DNA of 5,749 nucleotides, taken from an uncultured Prevotella sp. Its GTDB lineage: Bacteria; Bacteroidota; Bacteroidia; Bacteroidales; Bacteroidaceae. This document shows, piece by piece, positions 1 through 5,662 of the stretch. The position numbers and the translations under genes were made by a program. The stretch's first letter is position 1. Each line of letters opens with the position of its first letter. Where the stretch lies: assembly GCA_900556795.1 (NCBI GenBank), contig USQD01000134.1, positions 1 through 5,749 on the forward strand, given 5' to 3'. The notes beneath the pieces were generated by a model. It saw nothing but the letters and a program-made list of their open reading frames with translations, was not told where the DNA came from and ran no database searches.

Positions 1-69
1 TTTTTTTTTTTAATGATACGGCGACCACCGAGATCTACACTCTTTCCCTACACGACGCTCTTCCGATCT
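1..69 (+). other. Illumina P5/TruSeq universal adapter with poly-T tail (artefact)
   Basis: Positions 12-69 match the 58-nt Illumina P5 plus TruSeq read-1 adapter from AATGATACGGCGACCACCGA to CTCTTCCGATCT. The preceding eleven T residues fit a read that ran through the insert and the whole adapter and then called A in empty cycles; on this strand those calls appear as T. None of this is organismal DNA. It creates false coding sequence on both strands: the plus strand reads MIRRPPRSTLFPYTTLFRS and the minus strand reads RSEERRVGKECRSRWSPYH. Both are typical of untrimmed assemblies. Confidence 0.98.
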
Positions 70-1389
70 GATGGCATCGTCCTTGCCCGAACCGTTACCA
101 TCAGAACTCTTGGCGAGATTGATGACCATCGCCAGCTTCTGCCCCACGATGAGCTTCTGAATCTTGGCATCTATCGGATGATTGCTTGGCTTCACGGCAT
201 ACTGGGCAGTGAGTTCATCGCTTCCGCTGTAGAACTGCTTGTCATCGGTTACGCCGAAGTAGAAAGACATCTTTCCATCGGTATAGAAATAAGCATTCTT
301 AGCCCAGTTGGCAATCTTTGCTCCCGGAGGACATGATTTCTTCCAGTAATCCACATCGTCCAACCACTTGCTGTGAGCCAGCTTAGCCGCCATCATCATC
401 TTCATGTCGGCATCGCCCAAGGTAGGCATCACGAAAGCCATATCTCCATCCACGCTTCGGATGATGTTGTCCATATCCACCGCCTGGTTGATACCCATGA
501 GGAGGGTCTGCAAGCCACTGTTACTCTGCATCATAGGCAGGAACTGTTCGCCCTTTACATTCATGAAGATACCAGCCAGAGCATCGCCCGGCATCGACTT
601 GACGTAGTTGCCCTTAATAGGACGATAGTTAGCAATTGCCTTCTGCAAGGCAGCATCGATGGTTTTATTGAAAGAGAATGTTTCGCCATGAATCTGCAGG
701 ATACCGTCCTTGACATTCATCTCGGCAGCAATCACCACCTGAGAAGGATCGGTATCCTTCGGAGCACCGAGGGTAAAAGGAGCGATGAATTTCTCAGGCA
801 ATGCCTGTGCCTGAGCCACCATTGCCATCGGAGAAGTGATGGTCTGCAAGCGTTCGAACAATGGCGAAGCGGTAATGCCTTCCTCTTCATCAGCCTTGAG
901 ATATCTTACCATCTGCTGCTGGAGCTGAGCCTGCGCATCAGCCACTACCGGTCCCATGACGAGGAGCGCCTTGTCAGAGAAGCCTACGAGCCATGAATCC
1001 TTCAAGACTGCGAAATGGAAGCCCTTGCGTTCCTTTACTTCGGATGCGATATGCTGCTTGGCAAGCGAAGCAAGCCAGTCCTCTACATCACTCTCGCTGC
1101 TGACCTTGGCACAGAGACCGAGGTTTCCGTCAGCACTTTCGAAAAGGTACATCTTTTCGGATATGTCGATTCCACACTTGTCTACATCATCCACATGAAG
1201 CAGGGATTTGAGCATGCCAGCCTTGTCTTCCGCATGGATATCGGAAGCCATCTGCTGCATATCCACCGAAATAAGTGCAGTACTTTTCTTAGGAATGGCA
1301 TTGAGATAGTCGCTGCCAGAACATGATGTCAGCATCCCGACAAGGCATGCCAAGCACATCATAACCAAATTCTTATACAATCTTTTCAT
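70..1389 (-). CDS. DUF4836-like lipoprotein, 3' end missing
   Basis: About 440 genuine residues are visible; the reading frame then enters the adapter, so the true C-terminus is absent. I chose the ATG at 1389-1387 because it gives a normal lipoprotein signal: MKRLYKN, a hydrophobic stretch (residues 8-20), and the lipobox L-T-S-C with the lipidated cysteine at residue 23. An in-frame ATG at 1434 would add 15 residues drawn from the upstream palindromic repeat and bury the signal. After the cysteine comes SGSDYLNAIPKKSTALISVD, which resembles the N-terminus of the Bacteroidales DUF4836 family. From memory that family is about 500 residues long, so some tens of residues are probably lost. The mature chain looks soluble, with no further membrane segment. 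Function is unknown; the protein should sit in an outer or inner membrane leaflet facing the periplasm or surface. It follows rsmE on the same strand after 183 bp of repeats, so it may be co-transcribed or have its own promoter. No clear -7 box was found just upstream. Confidence 0.72.
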
Positions 1390-1417
1390 CACACTTAGTA
1401 AATATTTTAAAGCTTTT

Positions 1418-1496
1418 GCCCTTACAGGGCGCATTGCTGTTGCTTAATTAAACCCAGGGCGTTGCCCTGGGCTAGGAGCTTCTGCCCTTTCAGGGC
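1418..1496. repeat. REP-like cluster of three GC-rich palindromes
   Basis: Three small hairpins sit within 79 bp of otherwise AT-rich sequence. At 1418-1430, GCCCT-tac-AGGGC has a 5-bp stem. At 1453-1471, CCCAGGGC-gtt-GCCCTGGG has a perfect 8-bp stem. At 1484-1496, GCCCT-ttc-AGGGC has a 5-bp stem. All share the core GCCCT/AGGGC and a 3-nt loop. No T-run follows any of them on either strand, so they are not ordinary intrinsic terminators. Their form and intergenic position resemble REP elements. A GGAG tetranucleotide (1475-1478) lies 5 nt before the third stem; GTAG/GGAG near the stem is known from REP sequences, but here it may be chance. Confidence 0.65.
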
Positions 1497-1570
1497 GTAT
1501 TGGAGCAAACTTGCTTCTGTCCTTTACCTTTGATTGATGACCATTGGTTCAGGGCGTATTGGAGCAAACT
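1489..1570 (+). repeat. Two perfect 23-bp direct repeats
   Basis: The copies at 1489-1511 and 1548-1570 are identical; each begins TTCAGGGCGTATTGG and ends AGCAAACT. They are separated by 36 bp of unrelated sequence. The first copy includes the 3' arm of the 1484-1496 hairpin. The second has lost the matching 5' arm and ends 2 bp before the rsmE stop codon (TAG, read from 1575-1573). A weaker relative (AGGGCGCATT) starts at 1426. This looks like a partial duplication of a REP-like unit. Confidence 0.75.
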
Positions 1571-1572
1571 GT

Positions 1573-2403
1573 CTATAATCTCCTTGCGATATGCGCCATG
1601 TGAACCGCTACAAGGCCGGCGGTTTCGGTACGGAGACGGCTGGTGCCCAGGGATACGCTCTCGTAGCCGTTCTCCAGGGCAAGGCGAACCTCATCGATGG
1701 AGAAATCGCCCTCAGGACCTACCAATACAGTAATATCAGCTGCATCTGCAGTTGGAGATTCAGAAGCAACTGTGGCTACATCTGCAGTTGGAGATTCAGA
1801 AGCAGCTGTGGCTACATCTGCAGTTGGAGATTCAGTAGCAGCATGAGCTTCATTCAGAATACCAGAAATCTCGGTAAAGAAGTCTTTCTTCTCTACCTCT
1901 TCGTAGCAATGACAGATAAACTTTCTGCCGGGACGAGGGGTCTGGATAAACTCCTTGAAGCTGACCAGCTCGTTCACTACCGGCTTCCACGCCTTATGAC
2001 TCTGCTTGACGGCAGAAATCACAATTTTGTCAATTCTAGGAGTCTTCACCACCTTACGCTCAGAAAACTGGCAGTTGAGGAACGAGAGTTCATCAAAACC
2101 GATTTCCGTGGCTTTCTCAGCCATCCATTCGATACGCTCCATCATCTTGGTTGGCGCAATTGCCAGATGAATATGTCCCTTCCAGGCACGCTGCTGCGGC
2201 ATCTCTTCCTTGATTTCATAGAGACATCGCTTGCTGGATGCAGCAGTAACCTCAGCACGGAAAAAGGAGCCTTCTCCATCCATGAGGAATATCTCGTCCC
2301 CGCCCTTCAGTCGCAGAACGCGCAGGGCATGGGTAGCTTCCTCGGCAGGCAGTTCCACCTGATTAGCCGCATCCGGCACATAGAAATATCTAACTTCCTT
2401 CAT
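1573..2403 (-). CDS. rsmE: 16S rRNA (uracil1498-N3)-methyltransferase RsmE
   Basis: RsmE methylates N3 of U1498 of 16S rRNA in the 30S subunit using S-adenosylmethionine. The 276-residue product shows the family layout. An N-terminal PUA-like domain (about 1-70) carries HALRVLRLKGGDEIFLMDGE. A C-terminal SPOUT/trefoil-knot domain (about 75-276) carries KMMERIEWMAEKATEIG (86-102), the SAM-site loop LVGPEGDFS (227-235, usually IGPEGGFS) and the knot motif SLGTSRLRTETA (251-262). The usual length is roughly 235-250. The excess is explained by a repetitive Ala/Ser/Glu/Thr-rich insert at about residues 186-222, just before the LVGPEG strand, where the family has a variable loop. All core motifs flanking the insert are intact and in frame, so the enzyme is probably active. 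The start ATG (2403-2401) overlaps the upstream stop codon by one base (TAATG). No close Shine-Dalgarno is evident, which fits translational coupling. Confidence 0.95.
   Translation of the reverse strand: MKEVRYFYVPDAANQVELPAEEATHALRVLRLKGGDEIFLMDGEGSFFRAEVTAASSKRCLYEIKEEMPQQRAWKGHIHLAIAPTKMMERIEWMAEKATEIGFDELSFLNCQFSERKVVKTPRIDKIVISAVKQSHKAWKPVVNELVSFKEFIQTPRPGRKFICHCYEEVEKKDFFTEISGILNEAHAATESPTADVATAASESPTADVATVASESPTADAADITVLVGPEGDFSIDEVRLALENGYESVSLGTSRLRTETAGLVAVHMAHIARRL
1742..1849 (-). repeat. In-frame 36-bp minisatellite (3 units) inside rsmE
   Basis: Three tandem 36-bp units occupy 1742-1777, 1778-1813 and 1814-1849. Each contains the shared core ATCTGCAGTTGGAGATTCAG. Units 1 and 2 differ at 2 positions; units 2 and 3 differ at 5, clustered at one end. 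Since 36 is a multiple of 3, each unit encodes 12 residues (consensus ASESPTADVATA) and copy-number change would leave the frame open. The array is about as long as one short read, so its true copy number may be under-called in an assembly. Confidence 0.93.
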
Positions 2404-2960
2404 TATTTGTTCGCATTTTTCGCCTTTTCCTCACGGCGCTTGATTTCATCACGGATATAAGAAGCATCTTCATACTTCTCATCATCTACAGCTCTCTGCA
2501 AAGCCAGTTCCAGCAGTCGGTCTGGCAGAGTAAGGATAGGGATAGCCACACGCTGCATCCCTCCCTCGTAAGGAGTAGAGAAGTTCTTGATTACCTCTTC
2601 AGATGTCAGGATTTCATACCCATTCATCAAGGAAAGCAGGATGGCATCTTCTATCTGGAGCAGATAAGACTGGTCGGTGTCAATATTCACCAGCTTCGTC
2701 TTCAGTCCCACTCCCTTGATGCCCAAGACCTCAATCTCATAACGAGCAGTGTCGTCTTCCTTGAGAATCTTCGCCAGTACATCAACAGCACCTATTCTCT
2801 CTTCATCCTTGTGCTGCTCATACTCCTTGATTTTCATCGCCACCTCCGGAATGGTGAGGATGGTAAGCACGCGGGTTTCTTCCTCATTGGTGAGGGCAAT
2901 GACCCCAGCATCTACCGACTCAGCTATTGCAAAAGATCCTTTATATACTAACTTTACCAT
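2403..2960 (-). CDS. BFN/DUF151-like protein with C-terminal UVR motif
   Basis: The protein has 185 residues, no signal peptide and no membrane segment, so it is probably cytoplasmic. Residues about 15-126 resemble the bifunctional-nuclease (BFN, DUF151) fold in divergent form: GVIALTNEEETRVLTI near the start, and EDAILLSLMNGYEILTSEEVI (104-124) in place of the usual SDAIALAL...PIYVAEEVL. The family's typical PLTHDL segment is not recognisable. Residues about 145-178 (LPDRLLELALQRAVDDEKYEDASYIRDEIKRREE) match the UVR motif of UvrB/UvrC, which mediates protein-protein contacts. BFN proteins with a UVR tail are, from memory, common in Bacteroidetes; their function there is not established and nuclease activity cannot be assumed. 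The ATG follows directly on the nupG stop (TAAATG) with a good Shine-Dalgarno, and the stop overlaps the rsmE start. The UVR call is firm, the BFN call moderate. Confidence 0.72.
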   Translation of the reverse strand: MVKLVYKGSFAIAESVDAGVIALTNEEETRVLTILTIPEVAMKIKEYEQHKDEERIGAVDVLAKILKEDDTARYEIEVLGIKGVGLKTKLVNIDTDQSYLLQIEDAILLSLMNGYEILTSEEVIKNFSTPYEGGMQRVAIPILTLPDRLLELALQRAVDDEKYEDASYIRDEIKRREEKAKNANK

Positions 2961-4259
2961 TTATTTTGTCTCCTTCTTAGGTCTGAACAAGATGGCGAAG
3001 GCAACTCCGACCAAAAGAGCATAACCTGCGAAGATAAACCAGCAGGTCTGCCAATCGCCCATTAAATACCCATTTTCCCAATGACAGTAATGATTGATTA
3101 CCTGTCCGGCAAGAATGGTACCGATAGAGGCACCCAAACCATTCGTCATCAGCATAAACAATCCCTGTGCCGAAGCTCTCACCTTAGGTTCGCACTTCTG
3201 GTCTACGAACAGACCACCCGACACATTGAAGAAATCGAAAGCCACACCGTAAACCAGACAAGAGAGAATGAAGAGGACAACACCAGGGAACGCCGGATTG
3301 CCCATTCCGAAGAAGCCGAAACGGAACACCCATGCAAACATGGCGATGAGCATCACGATCTTGATGCCATAACGCTTGAGGAAGTATGGAATCAGGAGGA
3401 TGCAGAGCGCCTCAGCAATCTGAGAGATGGATACCAGAAGCGTAGCATTATTGGCAGCAAAGGTATCCAGCATGGCAGGATCGCCCTTGAAGCTGGTGAT
3501 GAACGGTGTAGCATAACCGTTGGTCACCTGCAAGCTCATACCGAGCAGGCAGGAGAAGATAAAGAACAATGCCATCTCGCGGCTCTTGAAGAGCTTGAAG
3601 GCATCGAAGCCCCATGTCTCCACCCAGCTGCGCGCCTGCTTCTTCACCAGCTGGCACTGTGGCAAGCCGAAGCAGTAGAGGAAGAGTACGATACTCAGGA
3701 TTCCCGATACGAGGAACTGGAGATGGGTATACTGGAACTTGTTGGCATTCTCAGAGAAGAGGAACTGGAAGGTTCCGTTATCCCAGGTAGCACAGTTGAC
3801 AATCCACATGGTGGCGATGAAACCTACGGTTCCAAAGACACGGATAGGCGGGAAGTCCTTGATGGTATCCCGTCCATGGTTCTTCAGAATAGTGAAAGCT
3901 GCGGTATTGGAAAGCGCCAGCGTAGGCATATAGAACGCCACGCTGAAGGTATAGACCGCCATGAAGAGCGCCTCGTTAGGAGTGGCACTCACCTGTCCCA
4001 TCAGGAAAAGTCCTATCATCGACAGACCAGCCAGCAGATGGCAGTATCCCAGAAGGCGTTGTGGCTGGACATATTTATCCGCTACAATACCCATCAATGT
4101 AGGCATGAAGATGGAGACTATACCCTGAATGGTATAGAACCACGAGATTTCAGCACCCATTCCAGCTTTGCCGAGATAGTTGCCCATAGATGTGAGATAG
4201 GCTCCCCAAACAGCGAACTCCAAGAAGTTCATTATTGATAAGCGTACTTTCAGATTCAT
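2961..4259 (-). CDS. nupG: NupG-type nucleoside:H+ symporter (MFS)
   Basis: This 432-residue inner-membrane protein aligns by eye along its whole length with E. coli NupG (418 aa). It belongs to the nucleoside:H+ symporter branch of the major facilitator superfamily and should import nucleosides with protons. Shared landmarks are the start MNLK with FLEFAVWGAYLT, FMPTLMGIVADK (51-62), KDFPPIRVFGTVGFI (134-148), FKLFKSREMALFFIFSCLLG (221-240), SISQIAEAL (277-285), YGVAFDFFNVSG (337-348), RASAQGLFMLMTNG (361-374) and DWQTCWFIFAGY (402-413). Residues reported to line the uridine site of E. coli NupG appear conserved: R140, Q244, N247, Q280, E283 (mapping from memory). About 12 hydrophobic segments are visible, and a short basic tail (RPKKETK) ends the protein. 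It is the first gene of the minus-strand operon, with a -7 box about 100 bp upstream. Exact substrate (nucleosides in general, or xanthosine as in XapB) cannot be fixed from sequence. Confidence 0.92.
   Translation of the reverse strand: MNLKVRLSIMNFLEFAVWGAYLTSMGNYLGKAGMGAEISWFYTIQGIVSIFMPTLMGIVADKYVQPQRLLGYCHLLAGLSMIGLFLMGQVSATPNEALFMAVYTFSVAFYMPTLALSNTAAFTILKNHGRDTIKDFPPIRVFGTVGFIATMWIVNCATWDNGTFQFLFSENANKFQYTHLQFLVSGILSIVLFLYCFGLPQCQLVKKQARSWVETWGFDAFKLFKSREMALFFIFSCLLGMSLQVTNGYATPFITSFKGDPAMLDTFAANNATLLVSISQIAEALCILLIPYFLKRYGIKIVMLIAMFAWVFRFGFFGMGNPAFPGVVLFILSCLVYGVAFDFFNVSGGLFVDQKCEPKVRASAQGLFMLMTNGLGASIGTILAGQVINHYCHWENGYLMGDWQTCWFIFAGYALLVGVAFAILFRPKKETK
2970..2975 (-). promoter_or_regulatory. 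Shine-Dalgarno AAGGAG for the BFN-UVR gene
   Basis: The minus strand reads GAAGGAGACAAAATAAATG. AAGGAG lies 9 nt before the ATG and inside the last codons of the nupG-like gene. It supports the start at 2960. It is the only strong Shine-Dalgarno in the window; the other starts have AT-rich leaders, as is usual in Bacteroidetes. Confidence 0.8.
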
Positions 4260-4300
4260 ATTCTTTTTTCTAATTTCTATTGGTATTAAGATTCTACTTG

Positions 4301-4344
4301 AACTGCTCAGAATGCAACCGTTTTTGGAATTGTTTTCTGCAGTT
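4301..4344 (-). other. Possible stem-loop in the nupG leader
   Basis: AACTGC (4301-4306) and GCAGTT (4339-4344) are complementary and enclose a smaller imperfect stem (CAACC at 4315-4319 against GGAATTG at 4326-4332, with a 2-nt bulge). If transcription starts a few bases after the -7 box at 4354-4361, this lies at the very 5' end of an approximately 90-nt leader. The stems are short and chance is possible. I recognise no known riboswitch. Confidence 0.3.
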
Positions 4345-4353
4345 TATAGTGTG

Positions 4354-4361
4354 CAAAGATA
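4354..4361 (-). promoter_or_regulatory. Bacteroidetes -7 promoter element for the nupG operon
   Basis: The minus strand reads TATCTTTG, a perfect match to the Bacteroidetes sigma-ABfr -7 consensus TAnnTTTG. It lies about 95 bp before the nupG start. No clear TTG -33 element is present at the expected distance; the upstream bases are AT-rich. A start site near 4345-4350 would give a leader of about 90 nt. Confidence 0.6.
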
Positions 4362-4435
4362 CATATTTTATCGAAAAGAGCGTAATTTTTTGCAGATTAT
4401 CCGCCGTAAAGCTAGTTTATTTAACAAATAATGTG

Positions 4436-4443
4436 TAATTTTG
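4436..4443 (+). promoter_or_regulatory. Bacteroidetes -7 promoter element for the chromate-transporter pair
   Basis: TAATTTTG is a perfect match to TAnnTTTG and ends 27 bp before the ATG at 4471, implying a leader of only about 20 nt. A clear -33 TTG is lacking; a TTTA lies near 4416-4419. A similar string (GTAATTTTTTGCAG) occurs at 4382-4395 and resembles the bases around this box, GTAATTTTGCAG at 4435-4446, so a duplicated promoter-like segment is possible. Confidence 0.62.
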
Positions 4444-4470
4444 CAGTCAAAATCATAGAATCAAGAGATT

Positions 4471-5004
4471 ATGTTAGTAAAGTTTTTCCTTACGTGTAAC
4501 AAGATTGGCGCCTTCACGCTGGGTGGAGGCTACGCCATGATTCCTATCATGGAGAGAGAATTCGTGGATAAGAACCGATGGATGAACAAGGAGGAATTCA
4601 TGGACATCATGGTGGTGGCTCAGGCTACTCCGGGTATCTTTGCCATTGATATGGCGAGTCATATCGGCTATAAGCTGAAGGGCGTATGGGGCGGCATCGT
4701 GGGTGCCATCGGCATTGCGCTGCCTTCCATCATCGCCATTCTCATCATCGCCATGTTCTTCCAGCAGTTCAAGGACAATTACTGGGTGGCGAAGTTCTTT
4801 GCGGGTGTTCGTCCGGCTGTGGTGGCGCTGATTGCAGCTCCCTGTTTCAAAATGGCGAAGACTGCCAGCATCAACCGCTACAACATCTGGATTCCCTTCG
4901 TCTGCTGTGCGCTGATTGCTGTTTTCGGCATCTCGCCTATCTATATCATCATTGCTGCCGGCGTGCTTGGCTGGCTTTATGGCAAGTACAAGAAGCAAAG
5001 CTAA
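4471..5004 (+). CDS. chrA: Short-chain chromate-transporter (CHR) family protein, subunit 1
   Basis: This 177-residue membrane protein is the size of a single CHR domain. Family motifs are visible: KIGAFTLGGGYAMIPIMERE (11-30), AQATPGIFAIDMASHIGYK (50-68) and FAGVRPAVVALIAA (110-123), with hydrophobic segments at about 72-97, 112-124, 139-153 and 155-170. Long-chain ChrA proteins contain two such domains in one chain; short-chain members usually occur as adjacent gene pairs that are thought to function together, as seen here. Some characterised members export chromate, but most gut homologues are untested, so the real anion is unknown. The family's PGP is PGI here (54-56). The start ATG is the one nearest the -7 box and leads straight into the conserved motif; the ribosome site is weak (AAGAG at 4463-4467). 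Its partner starts 44 bp downstream on the same strand. Confidence 0.9.
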   Translation: MLVKFFLTCNKIGAFTLGGGYAMIPIMEREFVDKNRWMNKEEFMDIMVVAQATPGIFAIDMASHIGYKLKGVWGGIVGAIGIALPSIIAILIIAMFFQQFKDNYWVAKFFAGVRPAVVALIAAPCFKMAKTASINRYNIWIPFVCCALIAVFGISPIYIIIAAGVLGWLYGKYKKQS

Positions 5005-5008
5005 TCAT

Positions 5009-5041
5009 AAAGTTCAAAGTTCAACAATAAAAGTTCAAAGT
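5009..5041 (+). repeat. Heptad-type AAAGTTC repeats between the two CHR genes
   Basis: The 12-bp string AAAGTTCAAAGT occurs at 5009-5020 and again at 5030-5041. Inside each copy the unit AAAGTTC begins to repeat with a 7-bp period. Together they occupy most of the 44-bp gap between the two CHR genes. No hairpin or T-run is present, so transcription should continue into the second gene. The A-rich end (AAGAAAA) may serve as its ribosome-binding leader. Confidence 0.7.
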
Positions 5042-5048
5042 AAGAAAA

Positions 5049-5621
5049 ATGCTGTTCTTAAAGTTATTTCTGATATTTACCAAGATTGGTACATTTAATT
5101 TTGGTGGTGGATATGCGATGCTTTCGCTCATCCACAATGAGACGGTGGTGAAGAACCACTGGCTCTCCAATGCTGAGTTTACGGATATTGTGGCTATCAG
5201 CCAGTCTACTCCGGGTCCTATCGGCATCAACTGCGCCACCTACGTGGGTTATACCGCCTGTCTGCATGAGGGTTATCCCGTCTGGGCAGCCTGGTTGGGT
5301 TCCGTACTGGCTTCGCTATCCATTATGTGGCTTCCATTCATCATCATGATTCTCATCAGCCGCTATCTGATAACCCATAAGGATTCCAAGATTGTGAAGG
5401 ATGTCTTTGCGGGTCTCCGTCCTGCCATCATCGGTCTGATAGCAGCTGCAGCCGTCCTGCTGATGAACAAGGAAAATTTCGGTTCACCACACGACAACCC
5501 ATTTGCTTTCGGAGTAAGTGTAGCGTTGTTCATCGGTGCTTTCTACTTTACAAAGGTAAAGAAGACCAATCCGATATTGCTGCTTTTCATCTGTGGCATC
5601 ATCGGACTGTTCATCTTCTAA
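5049..5621 (+). CDS. chrA: Short-chain chromate-transporter (CHR) family protein, subunit 2
   Basis: This 190-residue protein is a paralogue of the preceding gene and again a single CHR domain. Matching motifs are TKIGTFNFGGGYAMLSLIHN (11-30), SQSTPGPIGINCATYVGY (51-68, with the canonical PGP) and FAGLRPAIIGLIAA (120-133). Membrane segments are seen at about 79-106, 122-138, 152-167 and 174-190; the chain ends in a hydrophobic stretch (LLLFICGIIGLFIF) without a charged tail. Subunit 1 instead ends in GKYKKQS. That difference in termini fits subunits that sit in opposite orientations, as proposed for short-chain CHR pairs; this is inference. The start ATG is directly before the conserved N-terminal motif, with only an A-rich leader. 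The symbol denotes the family; the transported anion is not shown. Confidence 0.9.
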   Translation: MLFLKLFLIFTKIGTFNFGGGYAMLSLIHNETVVKNHWLSNAEFTDIVAISQSTPGPIGINCATYVGYTACLHEGYPVWAAWLGSVLASLSIMWLPFIIMILISRYLITHKDSKIVKDVFAGLRPAIIGLIAAAAVLLMNKENFGSPHDNPFAFGVSVALFIGAFYFTKVKKTNPILLLFICGIIGLFIF

Positions 5622-5622
5622 A

Positions 5623-5660
5623 GCCTAGGGGCCTTAAGGGCAAAAGCCTTTCCCATAGGC
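5623..5660. repeat. Palindromic element after the CHR genes
   Basis: GCCTAGGG (5623-5630) pairs with CCCATAGGC (5652-5660) with one bulged A. Inside it, AAGGGC (5636-5641) and GCCTTT (5646-5651) form a second stem around an AAAA loop, with one G-T pair. The element begins 2 bp after the stop codon of the second CHR gene. It lacks a T-run on the plus strand, so it may stabilise the 3' end of the message or be a REP-like repeat rather than a terminator itself. Confidence 0.55.
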
Positions 5661-5662
5661 AC

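Noticed and set aside
13..336. Plus-strand open frame starting MIRRPPRSTLFPYTTLFRS
   Set aside because: Its start lies in the P5 adapter and the rest is antisense to the lipoprotein gene.
373..996. 207-codon plus-strand open frame opposite the lipoprotein gene
   Set aside because: Its His/Ser/Arg-rich composition is typical of an antisense frame; no promoter or ribosome site.
1390..1434. Earlier in-frame ATG at 1434 for the lipoprotein gene
   Set aside because: It would encode 15 residues from the palindromic repeat ahead of a normal signal peptide; the ATG at 1389 places the lipobox cysteine at residue 23.
1453..1471. Intrinsic terminator after rsmE
   Set aside because: The 8-bp stem is perfect but no T-run follows on either strand, and the core is shared with neighbouring palindromes.
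1525..1532. Plus-strand TACCTTTG matching the -7 consensus
   Set aside because: It points into the antisense of rsmE, has no -33 element at a proper distance, and no plus-strand gene follows.
1489..1570. Two 23-bp repeats around a 36-bp spacer, reminiscent of a minimal CRISPR
   Set aside because: There are only two copies, the first is part of a REP-like hairpin, no cas gene is present, and a degenerate relative lies at irregular spacing.
1591..2460. 289-codon plus-strand open frame opposite rsmE
   Set aside because: It is an antisense shadow: RsmE motifs are clear on the other strand and this translation resembles no protein family.
3081..4238. 385-codon plus-strand open frame opposite nupG
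   Set aside because: It is rich in His, Glu and Arg, as expected for the complement of a hydrophobic transporter gene, and has no recognisable domain.
4260..4350. Purine or other nucleoside riboswitch in the nupG leader
   Set aside because: The leader is AT-rich, and I see none of the conserved junction sequences of known purine riboswitches, only short stems.
4474..4998. 174-codon minus-strand open frame opposite the first CHR gene
   Set aside because: It is an antisense shadow of a clear CHR protein, with a hydrophilic, biased composition.
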